A stretch of DNA of 64,000 nucleotides. Origin: Streptomyces sp. STR69. Its GTDB lineage: Bacteria > Actinomycetota > Actinomycetes > Streptomycetales > Streptomycetaceae. The stretch spans positions 1 to 64,000 of the forward strand of contig NZ_JALJRY010000004.1 of the NCBI RefSeq assembly GCF_024519455.1, in the 5' to 3' direction. The notes under the pieces were generated by a model. It did no database searches. It worked only from the letters and a program-made list of their open reading frames with translations, and was not told the origin of the DNA. The first letter of the stretch is position 1. Every line of letters begins with the position of its first letter. The position numbers and the translations under genes were made by a program. Below, piece by piece: positions 24,477 to 33,734 of this stretch.

Positions 24477-25232
24477 CTACCCCTTGAGGTCCACCCTGTC
24501 CCCCATGAGCACCACGGGATGCTGCTCAGGGTCGAGTGTGCGCAGCAGGTACTCCATCGCCTCCTTGGGCAGGCTGACGCAGGCCGACGTACCGCTGCCG
24601 TGGTCCAGATGCAGCCAGATCCCGCCGCCCTTGTCCTCGCCCTCGGGCTGCTCCGCGTCGTCGGGCGGGGTGCCCTTGACGCGGTTGTAGTCGATGGCGA
24701 TGACGTAGTCGAAGTCGTGCCAGTGCGACTCGTCCCAGTCGCGCGGCGCCGCGTACGACTCGTCCTGCGTGTACGGCAGTGCCGTGCCCGGGTCGTCGAG
24801 CACACCGGCCGCGGCGGTCAGGGTGAACACGCCGACGGGGCTGCGTTCGTCCCCGAGGTGGTGGTCGAGGGTCCAGCCCTTCTTGCCGTTGTGCGCGGGC
24901 CAGCTGCGGGTCCGGTTCCAGGTGGAGCCCCGCTTCGTGAACAGGACGGCGGTGGAGTACGGGGAATCCTTGCCGGCTCCGTAGACCGCGAGGACCTGAC
25001 GTGTCCCGGCGGGAATCTCGCGGTGGAGCCGGTCGCCGACTTCCGGGATGCGGGTCGGGGCGGGGGTGGCGACAGCCTTTCTCGGGTGGGTCGCCCGGGG
25101 CCCCGGTCTCCCCTCCCTGCCGCTGGTGTGTCGTGTGTCCGTGCTTCCGCACGCGGACAGGGTCGTCATCGTCAGGAGGGAAGCGAGAGCCGCCATCGCG
25201 ACCATCGCACGTCGTGTGCCGCCACTCTGCAT
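24477..25232 (-). CDS. L,D-transpeptidase-like lipoprotein (YkuD fold)
   Basis: A 251-residue lipoprotein with lipobox LSAC (Cys about residue 28). The C-terminal region has the YkuD-type arrangement: IWLHLDHGSGTSACVSLPKE, in which His and Cys match the catalytic pair though the usual SHGC is changed to TSAC. The relatives known as L,D-transpeptidase-family proteins without the strict motif may be carboxypeptidases or transpeptidases on peptidoglycan. It is located outside the membrane and forms a two-gene operon with the PNGase A-like gene. Enzyme activity is uncertain. Confidence 0.82.
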   Translation of the reverse strand: MQSGGTRRAMVAMAALASLLTMTTLSACGSTDTRHTSGREGRPGPRATHPRKAVATPAPTRIPEVGDRLHREIPAGTRQVLAVYGAGKDSPYSTAVLFTKRGSTWNRTRSWPAHNGKKGWTLDHHLGDERSPVGVFTLTAAAGVLDDPGTALPYTQDESYAAPRDWDESHWHDFDYVIAIDYNRVKGTPPDDAEQPEGEDKGGGIWLHLDHGSGTSACVSLPKEAMEYLLRTLDPEQHPVVLMGDRVDLKG

Positions 25233-25427
25233 CGGCCCATGGTCACATCGCGTTCAGTGACATTGCGTGAGGTCACGGACATCTCACCACGGATGGGTGA
25301 ACGCCGGTTCTGACCCGCGGCGGGGAAAACCGCTTGCTTCCGACCACGCTGCGAGGCGAACCTTTCACGGTTTGTTGCCGCACTCCGCGGTTCCTTCCGC
25401 CGCCCCGACCAGAGCCACTGGGACGTC

Positions 25428-27269
25428 ATGCAGATTCAAGACCTTCCGTATCCCGACCCGGGTGTCCCGGACGCCCGCTCGGGGCCCCGATTCCTGTGGT
25501 GGCTCGGCCGGAACCAGCTCGGCGGACAGTTCAAGTCACTCGCCTGGGGACTGCTGCACTTCGTGTCCGTCTGCGCGCTGCCGTTCTGCGTGGGACTCGC
25601 CGTCCAGGCCGTGGTCGACCGCTCCGGCAGCCGGCTCGCCCTGACCGGTGGGCTGATGGCGCTGTGCGGAGCGGGCATCGCCGTGGGCGACACCTTCCTG
25701 CACCGGGCCGCCGTCACCAACTGGATCACGGCCGCAGCCCGCGTCCAGCAACTGCTCGGCCGCCAGGCCGCCCATCTCGGCTCGGCACTGACCCGGCGGG
25801 TCGCGGCCGGTGAGGTCGTGGCCGTGTCCACGGGCGACGTCGAGAAGATCGGCTGGTTCGTGGAGGCACTGTCCCGCTTCCTGGCCGCCGCGCTGACCGT
25901 CGTCGTCGTGTGCGTCGGCCTCTTCGTGTATCAACCGGCACTCGGTGTCGTCGTCGCCGTGGGCATGCCCGTGCTGGCGGTCTCCGTGCTGCCGCTGCTG
26001 CCCCGTGCCACCCGGCGTGCGGACGTGCAGCGCGAGAAGGCGGGACGCGCCACAGAGCTGGCCTCCGACACGGTCGCCGGGCTGCGGGTGCTGCGTGGCA
26101 TCGGCGGTGAGGAACTCTTCCTCGACCGCTACCGCCGTGCCTCCCAGGAAGTGCGCCATGCGGCCGTGCGCAGCGCCCGGATGTGGTCGCTGATCTCCGC
26201 GATCCAGGTGCTGCTGCCGGGTCTGCTGCTGATCGTCGTCGTCTGGCACGGTGTGCACCTGGCCCGCGAGGGCCGGATCACGGTGGGTGAACTGGTCACC
26301 GTCTACAGCTCGGTGATGGTCCTGTCCTACCCGCTGCGGCACTTCGAGGAGATCGCCATGGCGTACTCCTTCTCCCGTCCCTCGGCCAAACGCGCCGCGC
26401 GCGTGCTGTCCCTGGAGCGGGTCACCGACACCGTGGGAACGCGCGCGGCCGAGGTGCCGGCCGGGGATCTGTACGACCCGGCCACCGGTCTGCTCGTGCC
26501 GTCCGGCCGGTTCACCGCCGTGGTGTGCGGCGACCCCGACGCGGCCGGACGGCTGGCGGAACGCCTCGGCGGACACCCCGCCGAGGCGGGCACCTCGGTG
26601 CTCCTGGACGGCGTGGCGCTCGACGAACTCCCCCTCGCCTCGGCACGCACCGCCGTCCTCGTCCAGGACAAGGACCCGGTACTGCTGTCCGGCTCGCTGC
26701 GCGAACTGCTCGATGTGCCCTCCTCGGGTGCGGTCGGCGCGGAGGAGGCCCTGGCCGCCGCGCAGTGCGGTGACGTGCTGGTGGCGCTGGCGCAGGGTTC
26801 GCTCGACACCGACGACCCCATGGACGCCCGCATCACCGAACGCGGACGCTCCCTGTCCGGCGGCCAGCGCCAGCGGCTCGCCCTGGCCCGGTCGCTGATC
26901 ACCGATCCCGAGGTACTCGTCCTGGACGAGCCGACCTCCGCCGTCGACTCCCACACCGAGGCCCGGATCGCGGACGGCGTACGGAAGTTGCGGGCCGGCC
27001 GGACCACGGCGGTGTTCACCTCCTCGCCCCTGCTCCTGGACCACGCGGACCGGGTGGTCCTCGTGCACGAGGACGAGGTCGTGGCGGTCGGCACCCACCG
27101 CGAACTGCTCCGCAGCGAGCCGCGGTACCGGGCCGTGGTGACCCGCGAGACGGAGGACGAGACGGCGCTGAGGAACGCCGTCAACGACGAGGCCGCTCTG
27201 CGGAGCACCCTGGACGACCACGATGTCGCGCTGCGTGGCGCACTGGAAGAAATCGAGGAGACCGCATGA
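25428..27269 (+). CDS. Heterodimeric ABC exporter subunit with degenerate Walker A
   Basis: A 613-residue half-transporter: six membrane helices (about residues 35-310) and an ATPase domain. The expected Walker A is VVCGDPDAAGRL (about residues 364-375), with no GKS/T, and the H-loop His is missing (VFTSSPLLLDHAD). Signature LSGGQRQR (about 475) and Walker B VLVLDEPTSAVD are intact. It can thus only contribute its signature to an ATP site formed with the next protein. The C-terminal tail repeats an ALRxxxxD pattern three times (about residues 577-605). The next gene overlaps by ATGA, so the two form one exporter. Substrate unknown. Confidence 0.9.
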   Translation: MQIQDLPYPDPGVPDARSGPRFLWWLGRNQLGGQFKSLAWGLLHFVSVCALPFCVGLAVQAVVDRSGSRLALTGGLMALCGAGIAVGDTFLHRAAVTNWITAAARVQQLLGRQAAHLGSALTRRVAAGEVVAVSTGDVEKIGWFVEALSRFLAAALTVVVVCVGLFVYQPALGVVVAVGMPVLAVSVLPLLPRATRRADVQREKAGRATELASDTVAGLRVLRGIGGEELFLDRYRRASQEVRHAAVRSARMWSLISAIQVLLPGLLLIVVVWHGVHLAREGRITVGELVTVYSSVMVLSYPLRHFEEIAMAYSFSRPSAKRAARVLSLERVTDTVGTRAAEVPAGDLYDPATGLLVPSGRFTAVVCGDPDAAGRLAERLGGHPAEAGTSVLLDGVALDELPLASARTAVLVQDKDPVLLSGSLRELLDVPSSGAVGAEEALAAAQCGDVLVALAQGSLDTDDPMDARITERGRSLSGGQRQRLALARSLITDPEVLVLDEPTSAVDSHTEARIADGVRKLRAGRTTAVFTSSPLLLDHADRVVLVHEDEVVAVGTHRELLRSEPRYRAVVTRETEDETALRNAVNDEAALRSTLDDHDVALRGALEEIEETA

Positions 27270-29047
27270 TCGGCGTGGCGCCCCCGGCGTACGACCCGGC
27301 GGCCCCGACCACGGCCAACACCCTGCCGGTCGGCGCCCCCGCGACCGTACGCGCCTACGTGTCCGAACTGTTCCGTCGCCATCGCCGAGCCTTCCTTGTC
27401 CTCGTCACGGTGAACACGGTCGCGGTGGTCGCGTCGATGGTGGGCCCCTATCTCCTCGGCGACCTGGTCGAGCGGGTCTCGGACGGAGCGCGGGAACTTC
27501 ATCTGGGCCTCACCATCGGGCTGTTCGGGATCGCGCTCGCCGTCCAGGCCTTCTTCATCCGGCAGGTACGGCTGCGCGGCGCGATGCTCGGCGAACGGAT
27601 GCTGGCCGATCTGCGCGAGGACTTCCTCGTACGGTCGGTCGGACTGCCTCCAGGTGTCCTGGAACGGGCGGGCACCGGCGACCTCCTGTCTCGCATCACC
27701 ACCGACATCGACCGGCTCGCCAACGCGATGCGCGAGGCCGTACCGCAGTTGGCGATCGGTGTCGTGTGGGCACTGCTGCTCCTCGGCGGCCTTGTCGTGA
27801 CCGTGCCGGCGCTGGCGCCCGCCGTACTGATCGCGGTGCCGCTGCTGGTCGTCGGCTGCCGTTGGTACTACAAGCGCGCACCCGCCGGTTACCGCTCCGA
27901 GGCCGCCGGGTACGCCGCCGTGGCCGCGGCCCTCGCCGAGACCGTGGACGCGGGACGCACCGTCGAGGCGCACCGGCTCGGCGACCGGCGCATCGCCCTC
28001 TCGGAGCGCCGCGTCAAGGAGTGGACGGCCTGGGAGAACTACACGCTCTGGCTGCGGTCGGTGCTCTTCCCGGTCATCAACATCACTCATGTCACGGTGC
28101 TCTGCTCGGTCCTGATGCTCGGCGGGGTGTACGTCCTGCACGGCTGGATCGGCGTGGGCGAGCTGACGACGGGCGCCCTGCTCGCGCAGATGCTCGTCGA
28201 CCCGGTGAACCTGATCCTGCGCTGGTACGACGAGCTCCAGGTCGCCCAGGTCTCGCTGGCCCGGCTGGTCGGCGTCCGTGACATCGAGCCCGATGCCGGG
28301 GACACCGCACTGTCCCCCGAGGGCCGGGACGTGCACGCGGACCGGGTGCACTTCGGCTACCGCGAGGGCGTCGACGTGCTGCGCAAGGTCTCCCTGGAGG
28401 TCGCGCCCGGCACCCGACTGGCCCTGGTCGGCCCTTCGGGCGCGGGCAAGTCCACCCTGGGCAGGCTCCTCGCCGGTATCTACGCGCCCCGGGACGGCCG
28501 GATCACCCTCGGCGGCGCCGAACTCTCCCGGATGACCGCAGAACACGTCCGCTCCCATGTGGCCCTCGTCAACCAGGAGCACCACGTCTTCGTGGGCTCC
28601 CTGCGCGACAACCTCCTGCTCGCCCGGACGGACGCGCCGGACGCGGAGCTGTGGGCGGCGCTGGGCGCGGTCGACGCGGACGGATGGGCGCGGGCGCTGG
28701 ACGACGGCCTCGACACCGAGGTGGGTTCGGGCGGGCTGGCGCTCACCCCTGCCCAGGCCCAGCAGATCGCGCTGGCCCGGCTGGTGCTGGCCGATCCGCA
28801 CACGCTGGTCCTGGACGAGGCGACCTCGCTCCTCGACCCGCGTGCGGCCCGCCATCTGGAACGGTCCCTGGCCCGTGTCCTCGACGGCCGCACGGTCGTC
28901 GCGATCGCCCACCGTCTGCACACCGCCCACGACGCGGACGTCATCGCCGTGGTCGAGAACGGCCGGATCAGCGAGTTGGGCAGCCACGACGAGTTGGTGG
29001 CGGCGGAGGGGGCGTACGCGGCGCTCTGGCGGTCGTGGCACGGGTAG
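27266..29047 (+). CDS. Heterodimeric ABC exporter subunit with degenerate signature
   Basis: A 593-residue half-transporter paired with the preceding gene. Six helices are followed by an ATPase domain with a perfect Walker A GPSGAGKST (about residue 389), Walker B TLVLDEATSLLD and H-loop IAHRLHT, but the signature motif is LTPAQAQQ (about residue 492) instead of LSGGQ. It complements the first subunit: its Walker A pairs with the intact signature of that protein. ATG at 27266 overlaps the upstream stop. Such Streptomyces pairs are often drug or peptide exporters. Confidence 0.9.
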   Translation: MIGVAPPAYDPAAPTTANTLPVGAPATVRAYVSELFRRHRRAFLVLVTVNTVAVVASMVGPYLLGDLVERVSDGARELHLGLTIGLFGIALAVQAFFIRQVRLRGAMLGERMLADLREDFLVRSVGLPPGVLERAGTGDLLSRITTDIDRLANAMREAVPQLAIGVVWALLLLGGLVVTVPALAPAVLIAVPLLVVGCRWYYKRAPAGYRSEAAGYAAVAAALAETVDAGRTVEAHRLGDRRIALSERRVKEWTAWENYTLWLRSVLFPVINITHVTVLCSVLMLGGVYVLHGWIGVGELTTGALLAQMLVDPVNLILRWYDELQVAQVSLARLVGVRDIEPDAGDTALSPEGRDVHADRVHFGYREGVDVLRKVSLEVAPGTRLALVGPSGAGKSTLGRLLAGIYAPRDGRITLGGAELSRMTAEHVRSHVALVNQEHHVFVGSLRDNLLLARTDAPDAELWAALGAVDADGWARALDDGLDTEVGSGGLALTPAQAQQIALARLVLADPHTLVLDEATSLLDPRAARHLERSLARVLDGRTVVAIAHRLHTAHDADVIAVVENGRISELGSHDELVAAEGAYAALWRSWHG

Positions 29048-29422
29048 CTCCGCCGGTGGAGCGGTGACTGCCCTGCGGACCGGTTGGGGCGCTGGTCGGG
29101 ACGGGAGGTGACTTGGCTGCGGGCCGGTGGGGGCTGGTCGCGCCCACGCGGCGGAGCGGCACATGTCGCAGCCCCGCGCCCCCTTCGGGGCGCGATGCCG
29201 TTCCGGTGTTGAGAAGGCCGAGGGGACTGGTGGGAAGCCAGTCCACTCGGGCCGTGCCGTTGCGCGGTGGGGAAAAGGGGTGGAAGTCTGGGGGACGGCA
29301 CCGGTTCGGGGAGTGCCCGGGAACCATGTGGTTCGTGCCGGGCTCCGCCTGTGCCCCGCACAGCGGCGGCCCGCCGCCGAGCGCGGTGAGTACGGGCCGG
29401 TCCCCACCACCTGGAGGTACCC
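29048..29422. other. 375-bp gap with a terminator and no gene
   Basis: Apart from the GC-rich hairpin at 29175-29194 I see no gene or clear promoter. The region precedes the DUF5709-like gene. Confidence 0.55.
29175..29194 (+). terminator. Hairpin terminator after the ABC exporter operon
   Basis: Arms CGCGCCCC (29175-29182) and GGGGCGCG (29187-29194) with a CTTC loop make a very stable stem. This short element type is common in Streptomyces intergenic regions. Confidence 0.55.
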
Positions 29423-29899
29423 GTGAACAGCGTCGACGGATGGGGAGACGACGTCTACCAGCCCGACGGATCCGAGGTTCAGGACGACGCGGGCCTGCTC
29501 GACGCGGAGGACACGCTCCTGGCCGACGGTGTCGAGGACCCGCTCGACCGCGGCTGGTCCCCACCGGACCGCCCCTGGGCGGTGGAACGCGCCGATGTCA
29601 CGGCCGCCGAACGTCAGCACGGTGAGACGCTCGACCAGCGCCTCGCCGAGGAGGTCCCGGATCTCGTGGTGCCCGACGGCGACGGTCTCGGCGACTCCGA
29701 GGACACCGACGGCGAACTCCGGGACACCGAGGTCGGTGACCTTCGCTCCGGCCGACTCGTGGCACCCGACGAAGGGGCGCACGAGGACGAGGAGAGCGGT
29801 CTGATCGCCACCGACGTGGGCATCGACGGCGCGGCGGCCTCCGCCGAGGAGGCCGCGATGCACATCGTCGACGAGGACGAGGACTCGCTCTACGGCTGA
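29423..29899 (+). CDS. Acidic DUF5709-like protein
   Basis: A 158-residue, strongly acidic cytoplasmic protein without membrane segments. The central RGWSPPDRPWAVERADVTAAE and TLDQRLAEEVPD blocks match the actinobacterial DUF5709 family (recognised from memory), and the C-terminus AAASAEEAAMHIVDEDE is also family-like. Function unknown; relatives are seen in stress-responsive gene sets. GTG at 29423 has GGAGG seven bases upstream. Confidence 0.75.
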   Translation: MNSVDGWGDDVYQPDGSEVQDDAGLLDAEDTLLADGVEDPLDRGWSPPDRPWAVERADVTAAERQHGETLDQRLAEEVPDLVVPDGDGLGDSEDTDGELRDTEVGDLRSGRLVAPDEGAHEDEESGLIATDVGIDGAAASAEEAAMHIVDEDEDSLYG

Positions 29900-29950
29900 C
29901 CTCGCCGTCCCCTGGCCCTCACCCACACCCCCGCCGCAGGAGGAGCAGCC

Positions 29951-30220
29951 ATGCAGCAGGACAAGCAGCCCGACTACCACCCCGTGGTCTTCCGCGACCG
30001 CTCCGCCGGATACGCCTTCCTGACCCGGTCCACCGCGACCAGCGACCGGACCATCGACTGGGACGACGGCGAGACCTACCCGGTCGTGGACGTGGAGATC
30101 TCCTCGGAGAGCCACCCCTTCTACACCGGCAAGGCCAGAACGGTGGACTCGGAGGGCCGTATCGCCCAGTTCGAGCGACGCTACGGCGGCGGCGCGGGCC
30201 AGGGCTCCGGCGGGGCGTGA
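29951..30220 (+). CDS. rpmE2: Type B 50S ribosomal protein L31
   Basis: An 89-residue bL31 of the type B form. It has [19 protein letters not shown] and the [12 protein letters not shown] motif with a Gly-rich tail, and no Cys residues, so it is the zinc-independent version. In many bacteria the type B copy is induced by zinc shortage under Zur, replacing the zinc-containing L31. I did not find a Zur-type box in the 50-bp gap upstream. AGGAGGAG precedes the ATG at 29951 with typical spacing. Confidence 0.92.
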   Translation: MQQDKQPDYHPVVFRDRSAGYAFLTRSTATSDRTIDWDDGETYPVVDVEISSESHPFYTGKARTVDSEGRIAQFERRYGGGAGQGSGGA

Positions 30221-30264
30221 GCCGCTGCCCGCGTCGACGCCGGAACCGGGGTCGGGACCGGACC

Positions 30265-31056
30265 TCAGATCACGTTGAGCGCCGCCGCACAGCCCACTCC
30301 CCCGAGCAGTATGAACACCGGCATCAGCACCTTGAGCTCGATCCAGCTGCCCGCACGGAACCGCATCACCTTCGGCGGCCCGATCGGGTACCAGCGCTTG
30401 CGGCCCAGCGGGATCGGCCACAGGATCGGGCAGCCGGAGACGGTCAGCGCGTCCCCGATGTCGTGCACCAGCGCGCCCAGCACGACCGGCAGGCCGAGCC
30501 AGAGGTACTGGTGCTGGTCCGTGAACAGCCAGTCCGAACCGTTGCCCGGCTTGTCCAGCACTCCGGCCAGGATCCACGCGCTGGTCGCCGCCAGCAGCCA
30601 CACCAGGATGTCGCTGCTGGAACCGCGGGCCGCCCGCCACAGCAGTCCCTCGATGGCCAGCACCATGTGCACGAAGAGGATCGCCAGCACTCCCCAGCGA
30701 CCGCCCAGGATCGCCACGCCCGCACTCCCCGCGCCGATCATGACCGCCCACAACCAGGTGTGGGTGAGCGTGCGGTGCCCGCCGTTGCGGCGCGGGTCGC
30801 CCTGCTTCCTGGTCCCCTTGTAGACGGCGTACGAGAGCTTGTCGACGACCTCGCACACGGTCCGGGAGACGGGTCCGAAGGCCCGCGAGATGGTCGCCGC
30901 CTTGTGGTCGAGGTCCGGGGCGAGCGCGGCGCCGGCGCAGATCAGGGCGCCGACCAGGATCACCGGCCAGGGCATCGGATGCCCGGCCGCGGCCGTCGCC
31001 GCTCCGACGCCGAGCCAGGCCGCCGCTCCCGACAGTGAGTGTGCTGGTCCCATCAT
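30265..31056 (-). CDS. DUF457/YdjM-type membrane metal-dependent hydrolase
   Basis: A 263-residue membrane protein with about six helices. Metal-binding-type motifs are GPAHSLSG near the N-terminus, APDLDHKAATIS and GGHRTLTHTW near residue 88, the pattern of the YdjM/DUF457 inner-membrane hydrolase family. A C-terminal basic part carries WYPIGPPKVMRFRAGSWIE. The ATG at 31056 is preferred (GGGGAA upstream); a second ATG at 31074 adds six residues. It is convergent with rpmE2 and divergent from the helicase gene. Function not established. Confidence 0.85.
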   Translation of the reverse strand: MMGPAHSLSGAAAWLGVGAATAAAGHPMPWPVILVGALICAGAALAPDLDHKAATISRAFGPVSRTVCEVVDKLSYAVYKGTRKQGDPRRNGGHRTLTHTWLWAVMIGAGSAGVAILGGRWGVLAILFVHMVLAIEGLLWRAARGSSSDILVWLLAATSAWILAGVLDKPGNGSDWLFTDQHQYLWLGLPVVLGALVHDIGDALTVSGCPILWPIPLGRKRWYPIGPPKVMRFRAGSWIELKVLMPVFILLGGVGCAAALNVI

Positions 31057-31201
31057 GGCCGTTCCCCGCCCCATTCCTCTTACGCCGCCGGTCAGTTGCT
31101 CGGGCGCCCTGACACTCTGTCGGCGCCACAGCGTAGCGGTAGCGATCTTCATCTCCGCAGCCGATTCCCCCATCGACCGGGACGCCAGGCAAGATGGGGT
31201 C

Positions 31202-33715
31202 GTGACCCTCATCGACCAGTTGCCGCCGACCGCAGATCCCGACGCCCTCTACGAAGCCTTCGAGTCGTGGGCCAAGGAGCGCGGTCTCACGCTCTACCCC
31301 CATCAGGAGGAGGCGCTGATCGAGGTGGTCTCCGGTGCGAACGTGATCGTGTCGACGCCCACCGGCTCCGGCAAGAGCATGATCGCCGCCGGTGCGCACT
31401 TCGCCGCACTCGCCCGGGACGAGGTCACCTTCTACACCGCCCCGATCAAGGCACTGGTCTCGGAGAAGTTCTTCGAGCTGTGCAAGATGTTCGGCACCGA
31501 GAACGTCGGCATGCTGACCGGCGACGCGTCCGTCAACTCGGACGCGCCCATCATCTGCTGCACCGCGGAGGTCCTCGCGTCGATCGCGCTGCGCGACGGC
31601 AAGCACGCGGACGTCGGCCAGGTCGTCATGGACGAGTTCCACTTCTACGCGGAGGCGGACCGCGGCTGGGCCTGGCAGATCCCGATCCTGGAGCTGCCGC
31701 AGGCGCAGTTCATCCTGATGTCGGCCACGCTCGGCGACGTCGCGATGTTCGAGAAGGACCTCACTCGCCGCACCGGGCGCCCCACTTCGGTGGTCCGCTC
31801 GGCGGTCCGGCCGGTGCCGCTGTCCTACGAGTACAAGCTGACTCCGCTCACCGAGACGCTGACCGAGCTGCTGGAGACCCGGCAGGCGCCGGTCTACATC
31901 GTGCACTTCACGCAGGCGCAGGCCGTGGAGCGGGCGCAGGCGCTGATGAGCATCAACATGTCCTCGCGCGAGGAGAAGGACCAGATCGCCGAACTGATCG
32001 GCAACTTCCGCTTCACCACCAAGTTCGGGCGCAATCTCTCCCGTTACGTGCGGCACGGCATCGGTGTGCACCACGCCGGCATGCTGCCCAAGTACCGGCG
32101 CCTGGTGGAAAAGCTGGCGCAAGCGGGCCTGTTGAAGGTCATCTGCGGTACGGACACGCTCGGGGTGGGCGTCAACGTGCCCATCCGCACGGTGCTGTTC
32201 ACGGCACTGGCCAAGTACGACGGGATCCGGGTACGTACGCTGCGCGCCCGTGAGTTCCACCAGATCGCGGGCCGCGCGGGCCGCGCCGGTTTCGACACTG
32301 CGGGGCTGGTGGTCGCTCAGGCACCCGAACACGTCGTCGAGAACGAGAAGGCGCTCACCAAGGCGGGCGACGACCCGAAGAAGCGCCGGAAGGTCGTCCG
32401 CAAGAAGGCGCCCGAGGGTTTCGTCGGGTGGACGGAAGGCACCTTCGAGAAGCTCATCACCTCCGAGCCGGAGCCGCTCACGTCCCGGTTCCGAGTCACG
32501 CACACGATGCTGCTGTCGGTCATCGCCCGTCCGGGCAACGCCTTCGAGGCGATGCGGCATCTCCTGGAGGACAACCACGAGCCGCGCAAGCAGCAGTTGC
32601 GGCACATCCGGCGCGCGATCGCGATCTACCGCTCGCTCCTGGACGGCGGCATCGTCGAGAAGCTCGACACCCCGGACGCCGAAGGCCGCATCGTGCGCCT
32701 CACAGTCGATCTGCAGCAGGACTTCGCGCTCAACCAGCCGCTGTCGACCTTCGCGCTCGCCGCGTTCGAACTGCTGGACCCCGAGTCGCCGTCGTACGCG
32801 CTGGACATGGTGTCCGTCGTCGAGTCCACGCTGGACGACCCTCGGCAGATCCTCGCCGCCCAGCAGAACAAGGCACGCGGCGAGGCCGTCGCGGCGATGA
32901 AGGCGGACGGCGTCGAGTACGAGGACCGCATGGAGCGCCTCCAGGACGTCAGCTACCCCAAGCCGCTGGAGGAGTTGCTCTTCCACGCGTACAACACGTA
33001 CCGCAAGAGCCACCCGTGGGTCGGCGACCACCCGCTGTCGCCGAAGTCCGTGATCCGGGACATGTACGAACGGGCCATGTCCTTCACGGAGTTGACCTCG
33101 TACTACGAGCTGGCCCGCACCGAGGGCATCGTGCTGCGCTACCTCGCCGGCGCCTTCAAGGCCCTCGATCACACCGTCCCGGACGACCTCAAGTCCGAGG
33201 ATCTGGAGGATCTGATCGCCTGGCTCGGTGAGATGGTGCGTCAGGTCGACTCCAGTCTGCTGGACGAGTGGGAGCAGCTGGCCAACCCGGCGGAGATGAC
33301 CGCCGAGGAGGCCCAGGAGAAGGCCGACCAGGTCAAGCCGGTCACCGCGAACGCGCGCGCCTTCCGGGTGCTGGTGCGCAACGCGATGTTCCGTCGCGTG
33401 GAGCTCGCCGCCCTCGACCATGTCGGGGAGTTGGGCGAGTTGGACGCCGAAGCCGGCTGGGACGCGGACGCCTGGGGCGAGGCGATGGACAAGTACTGGG
33501 ACGAGTACGAGGACCTCGGCACCGGTCCCGACGCCCGCGGGCCCAAGCTCCTGCTCATCGAGGAGGAGCCGCAACACAGCCTGTGGCGCGTTCGACAGAT
33601 TTTCGCCGACCCGAACGGCGATCATGACTGGGGCATCAGCGCGGAGATCGATCTCGCGGCCTCCGACGCGGAGGGCCGTGCGGTCGTCCGCGTCACCGAC
33701 GTCGGCCAGCTGTGA
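31202..33715 (+). CDS. Ski2-like DEAD/DEAH-box RNA helicase with DUF3516
   Basis: An 837-residue superfamily 2 helicase. Motif I is STPTGSGKSM (about residues 53-62), motif II MDEFHFY, motif III SATLG, and motif VI QIAGRAGRAGFD near residue 360. The C-terminal half is a DUF3516-type helical domain unique to actinobacteria. It resembles Mtr4/Ski2 RNA helicases and probably remodels RNA for degradation or ribosome assembly (inference). GTG at 31202 gives the start used by close relatives. The thioesterase gene follows 19 nt downstream. Confidence 0.9.
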   Translation: MTLIDQLPPTADPDALYEAFESWAKERGLTLYPHQEEALIEVVSGANVIVSTPTGSGKSMIAAGAHFAALARDEVTFYTAPIKALVSEKFFELCKMFGTENVGMLTGDASVNSDAPIICCTAEVLASIALRDGKHADVGQVVMDEFHFYAEADRGWAWQIPILELPQAQFILMSATLGDVAMFEKDLTRRTGRPTSVVRSAVRPVPLSYEYKLTPLTETLTELLETRQAPVYIVHFTQAQAVERAQALMSINMSSREEKDQIAELIGNFRFTTKFGRNLSRYVRHGIGVHHAGMLPKYRRLVEKLAQAGLLKVICGTDTLGVGVNVPIRTVLFTALAKYDGIRVRTLRAREFHQIAGRAGRAGFDTAGLVVAQAPEHVVENEKALTKAGDDPKKRRKVVRKKAPEGFVGWTEGTFEKLITSEPEPLTSRFRVTHTMLLSVIARPGNAFEAMRHLLEDNHEPRKQQLRHIRRAIAIYRSLLDGGIVEKLDTPDAEGRIVRLTVDLQQDFALNQPLSTFALAAFELLDPESPSYALDMVSVVESTLDDPRQILAAQQNKARGEAVAAMKADGVEYEDRMERLQDVSYPKPLEELLFHAYNTYRKSHPWVGDHPLSPKSVIRDMYERAMSFTELTSYYELARTEGIVLRYLAGAFKALDHTVPDDLKSEDLEDLIAWLGEMVRQVDSSLLDEWEQLANPAEMTAEEAQEKADQVKPVTANARAFRVLVRNAMFRRVELAALDHVGELGELDAEAGWDADAWGEAMDKYWDEYEDLGTGPDARGPKLLLIEEEPQHSLWRVRQIFADPNGDHDWGISAEIDLAASDAEGRAVVRVTDVGQL

Positions 33716-33734
33716 GCACAGGAGAATCCCACCC

